Program-made: the position numbers and the translations under genes
NCBI RefSeq assembly: GCF_024436435.1
Contig: NZ_JAFMZP010000013.1
Location: forward strand, 62,001 to 126,000
Source: Desertivirga xinjiangensis
GTDB taxonomy: Bacteria > Bacteroidota > Bacteroidia > Sphingobacteriales > Sphingobacteriaceae
Direction: 5' to 3'
Length of the DNA stretch: 64,000 bases
In this document: positions 8,600 to 17,032 of the stretch, one piece after another
Position numbering within the stretch: position 1 is the stretch's first letter
Layout of the letters: every line of letters starts with the position of its first letter
The notes under the pieces: generated by a model
Told to the model about the DNA's origin: nothing
What the model saw: only the letters and a program-made list of their open reading frames with translations
The model's database searches: none

Positions 8600-8882
8600 A
8601 GATTTAGTCTTTCAGTTTGCTAAGTGCTCTAATTTCAAGAAATCCTCGTTCGCTTATAGGCCTGCTTAATTGGGTGAAGGTGTGATAATTCCGGGTACTC
8701 CTCAACTAAAACCAGCCTGTGAATGTTGCAATATATGCCCAAAATTATGTAACTCTTACACCTGATATAAGCGGATCTTTACTAAGCCCCGAGATCAAAC
8801 AATTGACATGTTTATACTCTGGATTAACCAGAAGCCTTGTATAATCGTTTTTCCCCTGGATAGCTTAACGTCTTAAACAGAT
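8600..8882. other. Spacer upstream of the MCE operon
   Basis: No gene, RNA or repeat is visible in these 283 bp. With the upstream terminator it presumably holds the promoter of the transporter operon, but no convincing TAnnTTTG box was found close to the start. Confidence 0.4.
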
Positions 8883-9656
8883 ATGACCGACTCGCCTACA
8901 ATATGGACCAAGCACTTTGCAGCTGCAGGAGATCAGATGATCTTCATGGGAGCTTTCTTCAGGAATATCTTCAGAAGTGGTTTTGAATGGAATGAACTGA
9001 TACGGCAGAGCTATATCATTGGATATAAATCGTTCTCCCTTGTGGGAATAACTGGCTTTATCCTTGGATTTGTGTTGACGCTCCAGTCAGAACCCACGCT
9101 GAAAGCGTTTGGCGCAGAGAGTTTTGTACCCAGCATGGTTGCTATATCAGTGATCAGGGAGATTGGCCCTGTTATTATAGCCCTTATTTGTGCCGGCAAG
9201 ATCTCCTCGAGCATCGGTGCGGAACTCGGAAGCATGAAAGTTAGTGAACAGATAGATGCTATGGAGGTTTCAGGTGCTAATCCAGTTCAATATCTGGTGG
9301 TAACCCGGATCCTGGCAAGCATCATTATGATACCCCTGCTTACCCTGATGGCTGATGCCCTCGCTATGTTAGGTGGTTTTGCAGCATCAAATATCAGCAA
9401 TGAAGTAAACATACAACTGTATTTCAGTAAGGCGTTTTCCGCACTGGGCTTTGCCGATCTCATTCCGGCGGTTAGTAAAACCATATTTTTTGGTTTCGCA
9501 ATAGGATTTGTAGGATGCTATAAAGGATATAACTCAGACCGCGGCACAGAGAGTGTAGGTGTGGCGGCGAACTCAGCCGTGGTATCTGCCTCGCTATGGA
9601 TCATTGTTTTAGATGCTATAGCAGTCCAGTTAACCTCTGTTTTTGCATATAATTAA
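8883..9656 (+). CDS. mlaE: MCE/Mla-type ABC transporter permease
   Basis: 257 aa membrane protein of the MlaE/YrbE permease family. Hydrophobic segments alternate with the conserved stretch GITGFILGFVLTLQSEPTLK, then VAISVIREIGPVIIALICAG, then the family signature GAELGSMKVSEQIDAMEVSG (EQIDAL-like) and VVTRILASIIMIPLLTLMAD. In the family, MlaE dimers form the inner-membrane core of a complex that moves phospholipids between inner membrane and cell envelope. It is the first gene of an operon with the ATPase (13 bp downstream of this stop) and the MCE protein. Length is typical. The substrate in Bacteroidota is not established by the sequence. Confidence 0.93.
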   Translation: MTDSPTIWTKHFAAAGDQMIFMGAFFRNIFRSGFEWNELIRQSYIIGYKSFSLVGITGFILGFVLTLQSEPTLKAFGAESFVPSMVAISVIREIGPVIIALICAGKISSSIGAELGSMKVSEQIDAMEVSGANPVQYLVVTRILASIIMIPLLTLMADALAMLGGFAASNISNEVNIQLYFSKAFSALGFADLIPAVSKTIFFGFAIGFVGCYKGYNSDRGTESVGVAANSAVVSASLWIIVLDAIAVQLTSVFAYN

Positions 9657-9669
9657 TAGGAACAACAAC

Positions 9670-10446
9670 ATGATACAAAATAGAGAATCTTTGGCAAATA
9701 AAGTGTCGGTCGGCTCAAAAGAAGCGGTTGTTTCAATACGGAACCTTAAAAAATCCTTTGGTTCGAAACACGTTCTGTCGGACATCAATATGGACCTTTT
9801 TAAAGGTGAGAATTTGGTAGTATTAGGGAAGTCGGGAACAGGGAAATCTGTAGCCATAAAATGCATGGTTGGTTTGCTCACACAGGAGTCCGGAAGTCTT
9901 AAAATATTTGGTAAAGAAGTAAAAGATCTTTCGGAAGAAGATTTGAAAAGCCTACGCATCAAGGTGGGCTTCCTGTTTCAAAGCGCTGCACTCTACGATT
10001 CCATGAGTGTAGAACAGAACCTGGAATTTCCTCTGACGAGGGTTCTCAAAATGACAGATAAAAACGAGATAAGGCACAGGATCGAAGAGCTGCTTGAGGG
10101 AGTGGGACTACTTGATGCTATAGATAAAATGCCTTCAGACCTCTCCGGCGGTATGCGTAAACGTGTGGGCCTGGCAAGAACTCTGATCATGAAACCGGAA
10201 ATAATGTTGTATGATGAGCCTACCACCGGTCTTGATCCGATCACTTCACGCGAGATCAGCGAGCTCATCCTCGAAATGCAACGAAAATACCATACCTCCT
10301 CGGTAATTATCACTCACGATATGGCCTGTGCACGAATAACGGCAGACAGGATGCTGGTGATGAGTAATGGAGAATTTATGGCTGAAGGTAATTACGAACA
10401 ATTAGAAAACGGCCCCAATGAATTGGTCCGTTCCTTTTTTAAATAG
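9670..10446 (+). CDS. mlaF: MCE/Mla-type ABC transporter ATP-binding protein
   Basis: The frame opens at 9643 inside mlaE, but the ATG at 9670 (MIQNRESLANK) avoids the overlap and is preferred, giving 258 aa. The ABC ATPase motifs are complete: Walker A GKSGTGKS (about residues 53-60), Q-loop in GFLFQSAALYDSMSV, signature LSGGMRKRVGLARTL, Walker B IMLYDEPTTGLDP and the switch His in VIITHDM. The GMRKRVGLAR form of the signature is typical of MlaF rather than of other importers. It powers lipid transport with the permease and MCE protein on either side; the next gene begins 6 bp after this stop. Confidence 0.94.
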   Translation: MIQNRESLANKVSVGSKEAVVSIRNLKKSFGSKHVLSDINMDLFKGENLVVLGKSGTGKSVAIKCMVGLLTQESGSLKIFGKEVKDLSEEDLKSLRIKVGFLFQSAALYDSMSVEQNLEFPLTRVLKMTDKNEIRHRIEELLEGVGLLDAIDKMPSDLSGGMRKRVGLARTLIMKPEIMLYDEPTTGLDPITSREISELILEMQRKYHTSSVIITHDMACARITADRMLVMSNGEFMAEGNYEQLENGPNELVRSFFK

Positions 10447-10452
10447 AAGATC

Positions 10453-11424
10453 ATGAAAACGAGCATCTCACAAAAAATAAAAATAGGCTTCTTTACCATA
10501 GCAGGTATACTCCTGTTTGTAGCCGGCATCTTCCTTATCGGAAGCAAGAAAAATATGTTTGACGACACCTTCATGATCTATGGAACCTTTAAAAATATAG
10601 GAGGTTTGGAAGTTGGCAACAATATCCGCTTCGCAGGTATCACTGTGGGGACTGTAAAAGATATCCGCATAGTATCAGATACGCTGATCAGGGTTGATAT
10701 GACCATGAAATCGGATGTCCGTCCTTTTTTGAAGAAGGATGCTCTGGCCTCTATTGGTTCTGATGGATTGATGGGAGACAAGCTGGTGACTATTGCATCC
10801 GGATCAGCCAACGAAGCAAGACTGCTAAGGTCGGGCTCGCAGATTATGACCGTGAACCCGGTTGATGTGGACAGAGTTGTAGGTAAATTGATCAATGTTG
10901 CAGGCAACGCAGAGATCATCACCCGCGAACTTGCAGGTATGGCCATGCAGATAAAGGATGGGAAGGGAAGTATCAGCAGTTTACTTTACACTGATAATTT
11001 ATCGAAAAGTTTGGAAGGGACCGCCAGAAATGCCGAAAACATCACTGGCTCGCTTGCTGGTATGGCCAGACAAATGCAGTCAGGTAAGGGCTCTATAGGT
11101 AACCTGATGTATACGAATGCTCTTTCAGACAGACTTGACAGCACTCTTACCAAGGCTAGTGCTGCCCTTGTGACTATTAACGAAGCCTCTTATGGTTTCA
11201 GTGAAAATATGAAAGCACTGCACGGCAATATTTTTTTCCGGGGATACTTCAGAAGGAAGGCTCGGGAAGCTGCCCAGAATGCCGATCTGAATAAGAGCGC
11301 GCTTAATAAGGATTACGTATCTGCAGACTTTGAGGCTTCTGATATGAATGAGGCTGAACTAAAAGAAATAATCTCGGAAGCACAAAAAGCGCTGGCTGCT
11401 AAGCAGCTTGACAAAAACAAGTAG
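10453..11424 (+). CDS. mlaD: MCE domain protein of a lipid ABC transporter (MlaD-like)
   Basis: 323 aa. One N-terminal membrane anchor (KIGFFTIAGILLFVAGIFLIG) is followed by a single MCE domain at about residues 38-120: YGTFKNIGGLEVGNNIRFAG, ITVGTVKDIRI, and GSDGLMGDKLVTIASGS. The remainder is a helical tail with repeated K(D/S)GKGSI(S/G)(S/N)L(L/M)YT motifs (about residues 170-230), common in longer MlaD-like proteins. In the family the MCE domain forms a periplasmic hexameric ring that carries lipids. No MlaB, MlaC or MlaA gene follows, so the operon is the minimal E-F-D set. The charged C-terminus (KALAAKQLDKNK) ends at tag 11422-11424. Confidence 0.9.
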   Translation: MKTSISQKIKIGFFTIAGILLFVAGIFLIGSKKNMFDDTFMIYGTFKNIGGLEVGNNIRFAGITVGTVKDIRIVSDTLIRVDMTMKSDVRPFLKKDALASIGSDGLMGDKLVTIASGSANEARLLRSGSQIMTVNPVDVDRVVGKLINVAGNAEIITRELAGMAMQIKDGKGSISSLLYTDNLSKSLEGTARNAENITGSLAGMARQMQSGKGSIGNLMYTNALSDRLDSTLTKASAALVTINEASYGFSENMKALHGNIFFRGYFRRKAREAAQNADLNKSALNKDYVSADFEASDMNEAELKEIISEAQKALAAKQLDKNK

Positions 11425-11763
11425 ATATACTCCCCAAAATGTACGAAAAATTATGAGAAGTGATAACGTACTACACCAGAAATCTTATTTGTTACTTCTT
11501 ATCCCCCTCAAGATTCATTCAGATCCTGGGGATCAGGGTATACTCTTACTTGTTTTCGTTCTATGGGGACTCTCATATTACAAATTTGATTCTAAGCTCT
11601 CTGCCTGAACTAGCCACCTATCAGGGGGATATTGGATATTGTTATTAACTTGGTTTACTATTACCTGGTGTATCGAACCTTTATCATATCTGAATTAAAA
11701 CTTTTTTCGTTTAAAATTGATTTTGATTAGTAATGGCTGTCAATCCCATTTCCAAGTAATACA
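11425..11763. other. Spacer without recognisable genes
   Basis: This 339-bp AT-rich stretch lies between the MCE operon and the AraC-type regulator. Short open frames here (for example 11408-11608) have no start signal or family resemblance. No strong terminator or promoter could be identified. Confidence 0.4.
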
Positions 11764-12327
11764 GTGAAGCTGTATATCAAAAATATGGTCTGCATCCGTT
11801 GCAAAATGGTGGTAAAACAGGAGTTAAAAAAACTTGGGCTTCATTTTATCATAGTTAACCTAGGCGAAGTAGAAGTCCTCGAAGATATAAGGCCTGATCA
11901 AAAGCAGGACTTTAAGATAGCTCTGGCAAAGTTTGGGCTCGAGTTAATGGATGATAAAAAAAGTATTTTGATTGAAAGGATCAAGAATGTAGTAATCGAG
12001 CTTATTCATTATACTGATGAAGAACTGAAAGTGAACTTCTCAGATCATTTGAGTGAAAAGCTGAACTATGATTATACCTATCTGGCTAATCTGTTTTCTG
12101 AAGTAGAAGGTACCACTATAGAACATTTTATCATCATACATAAAATTGAAAAGGTTAAAGAACTATTGGTTTACGACGAACTGTCCCTGAAAGAGATTTC
12201 TTATAAACTGCATTACAGTAGTGTGGCACACCTGTCTAACCAATTTAAAAAGATTACCGGATTGACGACCTCTCATTTTAAGCGCCTCAAAAATTATCGA
12301 CGTTCAGGACTCGTCGATCTATCGTAA
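11764..12327 (+). CDS. AraC-type regulator with N-terminal HMA-like CxxC motif
   Basis: 187 aa from a GTG start; the GTG is chosen because the N-terminal beta strand MKLYIKNMVCIRC would be lost at the next ATG. The first 65 residues resemble a heavy-metal-associated domain: NMVCIRCKMVVKQELKKLGL contains M-x-C-x-x-C, followed by VNLGEVEVLEDI. The C-terminus is an AraC HTH pair: NYDYTYLANLFSEVEGTTIE and LSLKEISYKLHYSSVAHLSN, then FKKITGLTTSHFKRLK. Regulators of this build are common in Bacteroidota, but I know of no defined signal; metal or thiol sensing is an inference from the motif. It is convergent with the lipoprotein gene at 12356 with only 28 bp between them. Confidence 0.8.
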   Translation: MKLYIKNMVCIRCKMVVKQELKKLGLHFIIVNLGEVEVLEDIRPDQKQDFKIALAKFGLELMDDKKSILIERIKNVVIELIHYTDEELKVNFSDHLSEKLNYDYTYLANLFSEVEGTTIEHFIIIHKIEKVKELLVYDELSLKEISYKLHYSSVAHLSNQFKKITGLTTSHFKRLKNYRRSGLVDLS

Positions 12328-12355
12328 TCGCATCAGATGTATTGATCCTGGCGTT

Positions 12356-13087
12356 TTATTTCGTTTTTACAGGCTTAAACAAACTGCTGATATTCGATTT
12401 AAGTCCGATATACACTGGAAAGACAAGGATTTTACGGTCTTGAAGTGATTTGAAGTTGTGAAGATGGGTACCTTCTGCAAAAACTACAAATTGCCCGATC
12501 TGATAGTCAAAGCCCAAACCGCCCTTTGCCGACCACGTGCTGCTTTTTTTGTTGTGTAAAACAGCTTCCTGACTATCCTCTCTCACGGAAATCCTGGGTT
12601 CGGCAACTACTCCTCCTCCAAATCCGGCAAACTGGTAGATCCTTAGCTTTCCTACAGATTTCCGGTACCCAAATGCCAGTGTAAATATTTTATAAGACGC
12701 TCTGGATTTTTGAGCACTATATAAATAGTTGTTATCAGCGATTTGCTGATCGTAACGGAAAGTCAACAGATCAGCGGAAGGATACAGGAAAAAGCTGCCA
12801 GCGCCTAAAGAAATGTCAAGACCGAGATTAGTAGAAAATCCGGGTTTTAACAAGTCGCCTGTTTCGCCGCCTGTAAATCCCAGTCCTATACCGCTAACGC
12901 TATAAACACTGCCTCTTTCATTTAATATCCTCTTGTCTGAGGTTACTTGTATCGAAGTGGTGTCTTCAGCCAAGTTATTTGGTCCATTATGAATGTTTGT
13001 TTGCTTTTGAGCGTGATGATAAGATGAACAGGCACTCATTAAAATCACTATCATCAGTAGTTGTTGCAATTTCAAAAAAGCTTTCAT
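12356..13087 (-). CDS. Lipoprotein with predicted beta-barrel-like body
   Basis: 243 aa. It has a lipoprotein signal peptide (LLMIVILMSAC, lipidated Cys about residue 20). The rest is rich in alternating, aromatic beta strands with glycine turns (SGIGLGFTGGETGDLL, SLGAGSFFLYPSADLLTFRY, YQFAGFGGGVVAEP, GGLGFDYQIGQFVVFAEGTH), as in small outer-membrane beta-barrel or porin-like domains. I do not recognise a named family. It sits alone on the minus strand between the AraC-type regulator and the cupin gene. Function unknown; an envelope location is likely. Confidence 0.65.
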   Translation of the reverse strand: MKAFLKLQQLLMIVILMSACSSYHHAQKQTNIHNGPNNLAEDTTSIQVTSDKRILNERGSVYSVSGIGLGFTGGETGDLLKPGFSTNLGLDISLGAGSFFLYPSADLLTFRYDQQIADNNYLYSAQKSRASYKIFTLAFGYRKSVGKLRIYQFAGFGGGVVAEPRISVREDSQEAVLHNKKSSTWSAKGGLGFDYQIGQFVVFAEGTHLHNFKSLQDRKILVFPVYIGLKSNISSLFKPVKTK

Positions 13088-13223
13088 GAGGCTATTATTG
13101 GAAGATTCCCTGTATTGGTAACCTATTATATACTGTTTAAATATACGGGCATATCATACCGAAAGGGTTACATAAATTTATGTTAAAATTACATGATTCA
13201 CGGCTGTTAATGGGTAAGGGGGA

Positions 13224-13589
13224 TCATTCGTAGCCGCTCTTGATGACAGTTGAAATCATTTTAAAGCGCTCATTTGGCTTAATGTAATTGGGGACATGAG
13301 CCGGAACAATAATGGCATGCCCGGTTTCGAGCTGATTGCAAATAGAATCTATAACTATTTCAGCCCTACCTTCTATGATTTGAATAAAAGTGTCGAATGG
13401 CGAAGTTTTCTCATTTAACCCTTCTCCGCTATCAAAAGACATGACACTTATATTTCCGGTAGATTTTTTAATGATCGTTTTAACTACAACCGCATTCGAT
13501 ACATATTCAATAATCTCAACTGTTATATGTGGCTTGGATTTTTCAAGTTCTGCCCTGTCATAATTGTCGTTGTTGCCTACGTTTTCCAT
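13224..13589 (-). CDS. Small cupin-domain protein
   Basis: 121 aa single-domain cupin. The second cupin motif is visible (GHAIIVPAHVPNYIKPNERF) after the strand FDTFIQIIEGRAEIVID. The first motif (STGNISVMSFDSGEGLNEKT) lacks the usual HxH metal ligands and has FDSGEG instead, so metal binding may be weak or absent. There is no signal peptide. It is downstream of, and probably co-transcribed with, the 64-aa gene (24-bp gap). Such small cupins often bind small ligands or act as accessory regulators; no specific role is evident. Confidence 0.75.
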   Translation of the reverse strand: MENVGNNDNYDRAELEKSKPHITVEIIEYVSNAVVVKTIIKKSTGNISVMSFDSGEGLNEKTSPFDTFIQIIEGRAEIVIDSICNQLETGHAIIVPAHVPNYIKPNERFKMISTVIKSGYE

Positions 13590-13613
13590 GTGCTGAGACT
13601 CTTAAGTATATAC

Positions 13614-13808
13614 CTATAAAGGTCCGATGATCTGCCGATGTATTATTACAGAATTTTCTGAAGAACTTACATGATTCATATCTCCGCGATTCAGGAGTCG
13701 TGACATCTCTGCAATAGAGCTCATAACATCAAGTGGGCATCCGCTACAACGATAAATCACCTGGAAAGCCGGCGATAAAGCTATGTTCTTGCTTACTCGA
13801 TTTGCCAT
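13614..13808 (-). CDS. Small hypothetical protein with CSGCP motif, 64 aa
   Basis: The 64-aa product has no signal peptide. Its one striking element is the pair of cysteines in IYRCSGCPLDVMSSIAEMSR, which could bind a metal or form a redox pair. A good Bacteroidota -7 box (TAAATTTG) sits on the minus strand at 13820-13813, only four bases from the ATG, so the message may be leaderless. The cupin gene follows 24 bp downstream on the same strand. I do not recognise the family. Confidence 0.45.
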   Translation of the reverse strand: MANRVSKNIALSPAFQVIYRCSGCPLDVMSSIAEMSRLLNRGDMNHVSSSENSVIIHRQIIGPL

Positions 13809-13812
13809 AAAA

Positions 13813-13820
13813 CAAATTTA
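13813..13820 (-). promoter_or_regulatory. Bacteroidota -7 box for the CSGCP/cupin pair
   Basis: TAAATTTG on the minus strand matches TAnnTTTG exactly. It is four bases upstream of the ATG at 13808, which implies a start of transcription at or next to the ATG. No clear -33 element was seen. Confidence 0.35.
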
Positions 13821-14210
13821 CCGACCCAAAAAGAAACATATTCTTTTTTGATGATTTATCTTGTAACAGGTATATATGAACGAATAGACAGGTTCTAATT
13901 AGGTGTTTAAAGCCTAATATTGGCTATTCATTAATGATCACGGTGATAGGTTCAGGTCATGTGTATACTGATCTGACGCAAGCAAAGATATAAACCCAAT
14001 ATTAACCAATAAACTAAAACAGTATGATCAAAAGAATACTCCTGCAATAGCCTCTGGTGCTGTAGATTCTGTCTCACAAAACTGGCAAACGCATTTTTAT
14101 TAATGTACTGCATTCACAGAACCTATATCAGCTATACCGTTTTGATTTAATGATTATTCCTACCAGAGTAGTCATGTAGTCACATCCATACGATTATTTA
14201 TTAAAACATT
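13821..14210. other. Regulatory spacer upstream of the xylan locus
   Basis: About 390 bp with no gene. A small dyad ATTAGG/CCTAAT lies at 13898-13918. The promoter of the SusC-SusD series must lie here, but no exact TAnnTTTG box was found near 14211. This divergent region is where a xylan-responsive regulator would be expected to bind. Confidence 0.4.
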
Positions 14211-17021
14211 ATGTATAACTATTACTTAAGAAGGATAATACACTCATTTTTTATATTGGGACTCGTTTCTGGAAGCACATCTGTTTTTTCACAAAACAGT
14301 AAAGCTGAAAGTGAGGTTGATACGCTTTTAGGTTCGAAGAGCATTAATCTATTGAATAAATCGCAACCTAAGAAAAATTTGCTTCAGGCTACATCGACGG
14401 TTTACACCAATTCATTAGTTACAACACCAGCTCCTTCATTCTTGCAAGCGCTTTCCGGAAAACTTTCAGGTCTATATACAAGACAACGTAGCGGTATACA
14501 GGATACCGATAATCCGACCTCTGTTATGGAATTTAAAATCCGTGGCCAGGTCCCTTTGATTTTAATTGATGGTGTTCCGAGGGACTTTGCCTCAATTGAA
14601 CCTGAATCTATAGAATCGATCACAATATTGAAAGATGCCTTGGGAACCGTTATGTTTGGGCAGCGTTCGTCCTCTAATATCATCCAGGTCACAACAAAGA
14701 GACCGACTGTTACACCATTTAAATTATCGTTCACTGCACAACATGGTCTACAGGAGCAATTAAACAGGTCTAAAGCGGTAAATGCAGCCGAGTACGCTAT
14801 TTTATACAATGAAGCGAGAAACAATGATGGTTTACCCCCGGTATATACCCCAGCAGATATCCTGGCTTACCGGAATGGCTCCGACCCTTTATTCCACCCC
14901 GATAATGATTACCGGAAATTGTTTCTTAAAAAGAATGCAACGTTAGACAGGTACAACCTGAATGTGCAAAGCGGGAATGAAATTGCGAGATTTTACGTGG
15001 CGATGGATTACCAGAAGGAAGGTGGCTTTTTCAATACAGCAGATCTAAATGAATACGATACAAATTCAAGTGTAGACAGGTATATCATCCGTTCAAATGT
15101 GAGTGTAGATTTAACCAAAGCTTTAAACGTTAGCCTGAACATTTTTGGAAGGATACAGAATGCCAACGAACCCGGAGGAGATGTTTCGAACAACTCTTCG
15201 GCCACGACTAATATTTACGAGGCCATTAATAACACGCCGAATAATGCCTACAGTATTTTTAATCCGGATGGCTCCCTGGCTGGTAACAGTACATTCTCTA
15301 ACAATATCTATGGGATGCTTAATAATGCCGGATATAATAAGGCTACTTCGAGAGATTTGGCGGCAGATATAGAAGTTACGCAAAAATTAGATAAGCTTTT
15401 ACCGGGGTTGTGGGCCAAGGCTACTGTTTCTTATAACAATACAGTGGATCAAAGTGTGGATAGGGCCAAGAATTTTGCTGTTTACAGTTTAAACATCGGT
15501 TCTGGACTACCCGTATATTCTCAAATTGGAACTAATACAAATCAGCCAAATGAGCTATCGCTTTCTGCACGCAGAACATATTTATACGAAAAATTGAGTT
15601 TCGGCTACGGTCAATCATTTGGTGAGCATAATTTAAATTTATTGTTGTTAGGAGATAACCAGGCGACAACACTCGATTTAGACCTGCCAAGTAAGTTCAC
15701 CAATCTGGCAGGAAGTGCTACCTACAATTACAAGGAAAAGTATTTTGCGGAAGCTGCTTTAAGTTATGGGGGCTATAACCGTTTTGCGCCAGGAAAGAGA
15801 TTTGGCTTGTTCTATGCCGCCGCCTTAGGCTGGGACTTAGCACAGGAAGATTTTTTAAAAGATATAAAATGGATTAGTACGCTCAAACCAAGGATCAACT
15901 TTGGTAGAACGGGAAATGCCAACGTAGGCTACTATGTGTATGATCAATATTATGGCACCACAAGTCCTGCATCACCTTATTATTTTGGTGTTACCCCCAC
16001 GGCAGTGCGCGGTTACGAGGAAAAGGATCTGTCAAATCCTAACGCAACATGGGAAAAAGCAAACAAGCTAAACATCGGGCTAGATGCAGGATTTTTCAAT
16101 AATAGGTTGAAAATTTCATCTGAATATTTTAGAGACAGCTATTACGATCTGATGCAAGTAAGGGGTAATTCTATTCAACTTATCGGACAAACTTTTACCG
16201 AAGAAAACCTTGGAAAGAATAGGTTCACAGGCTTTGAGAACAATATATCCTGGAATGGTAGATCCAGTTCTGTAGGGTATTTTGTAAATGGAAACATTTC
16301 TGTACTTCGCTCAAAAGTAGTATTCCAGGATGAAGTGTATCGGGAATTCGATTACCAGAGACGGACTGGTTTACCTGTGGGGTATAACCTGGGCTACATA
16401 GCAGATGGGTTTTTCCAGTCACAGGCAGAAATAGATGCAAGTCCGGTAGTAGATGGATACACTCCGAAACCTGGCGATCTGAAATACCGCGATTTGAATG
16501 ACGATGGTATCATTAATCAGTTCGATATTACTTCTATCGGTACGAAGAAGCCAATGATTTACTATGGTCTTACTACAGGATTCAATGTCAAACGCTTTGA
16601 TTTAACAGTTTCTATACAAGGTGTAGCTAACCGCGATATTGTTTTGACGGGAGCGCAGGAATGGGAATTTCAAAGCTCAGGAAATGGGCAGGCTTATGAA
16701 CATCATTTAAATAGATGGACTCCAACTAATTCAGCCAATGCTACTTATCCCAGGCTTTCTATTGGTTCAAATGCAAATAACCAGAGAAATTCGACTTTTT
16801 GGGTGCGATCTGCAGCTTATCTACGCCTGCAAAATGTCGATTTGGGCTATACTATTCCAGGCAGAGTCACTCAAAAGATCAAGTTAAACAATGTTCGCGT
16901 TTTTGCCAATGGGTTTAATCTCTATTCGTTTGACTCCCTGGATCATAACGACGCTGAAAACAACAATTCTATTTTCCCATTGCGCCGGACATTCAACCTG
17001 GGGCTGAATATTAAATTATAA
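14211..17021 (+). CDS. SusC-like TonB-dependent outer-membrane receptor, first of the xylan locus
   Basis: 936 aa. A signal peptide (FFILGLVSGSTSVFSQ) is followed directly by a TonB plug (APSFLQALSGKLSGLYTRQR, FKIRGQVPLILIDGVPRDF, SIESITILKDALGTVMFGQR) and a long 22-strand-type barrel ending in an aromatic-containing terminus (RRTFNLGLNIKL). It lacks the carboxypeptidase-regulatory-like N-terminal domain and the usual NEVVVVG-type linker of SusC proteins, which the second SusC (18774) has. SusC proteins import oligosaccharides through the outer membrane together with a SusD lid. Its SusD partner follows 11 bp downstream. Position 1 of SusC-SusD-SusC-SusD-XusE-GH10 corresponds to XusA of xylan systems. 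Confidence 0.92.
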   Translation: MYNYYLRRIIHSFFILGLVSGSTSVFSQNSKAESEVDTLLGSKSINLLNKSQPKKNLLQATSTVYTNSLVTTPAPSFLQALSGKLSGLYTRQRSGIQDTDNPTSVMEFKIRGQVPLILIDGVPRDFASIEPESIESITILKDALGTVMFGQRSSSNIIQVTTKRPTVTPFKLSFTAQHGLQEQLNRSKAVNAAEYAILYNEARNNDGLPPVYTPADILAYRNGSDPLFHPDNDYRKLFLKKNATLDRYNLNVQSGNEIARFYVAMDYQKEGGFFNTADLNEYDTNSSVDRYIIRSNVSVDLTKALNVSLNIFGRIQNANEPGGDVSNNSSATTNIYEAINNTPNNAYSIFNPDGSLAGNSTFSNNIYGMLNNAGYNKATSRDLAADIEVTQKLDKLLPGLWAKATVSYNNTVDQSVDRAKNFAVYSLNIGSGLPVYSQIGTNTNQPNELSLSARRTYLYEKLSFGYGQSFGEHNLNLLLLGDNQATTLDLDLPSKFTNLAGSATYNYKEKYFAEAALSYGGYNRFAPGKRFGLFYAAALGWDLAQEDFLKDIKWISTLKPRINFGRTGNANVGYYVYDQYYGTTSPASPYYFGVTPTAVRGYEEKDLSNPNATWEKANKLNIGLDAGFFNNRLKISSEYFRDSYYDLMQVRGNSIQLIGQTFTEENLGKNRFTGFENNISWNGRSSSVGYFVNGNISVLRSKVVFQDEVYREFDYQRRTGLPVGYNLGYIADGFFQSQAEIDASPVVDGYTPKPGDLKYRDLNDDGIINQFDITSIGTKKPMIYYGLTTGFNVKRFDLTVSIQGVANRDIVLTGAQEWEFQSSGNGQAYEHHLNRWTPTNSANATYPRLSIGSNANNQRNSTFWVRSAAYLRLQNVDLGYTIPGRVTQKIKLNNVRVFANGFNLYSFDSLDHNDAENNNSIFPLRRTFNLGLNIKL

Positions 17022-17032
17022 ACTTCTAAGAC

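Noticed and set aside
8803-8845. TTGACA and TATAAT hexamers upstream of the MCE operon
   Set aside because: They are 31 bases apart, far from the 16-18 needed, and this phylum uses a different promoter consensus.
11408-11608. 66-codon frame after the MCE gene
   Set aside because: It overlaps the end of the MCE gene, has no ribosome binding site and a low-complexity product.
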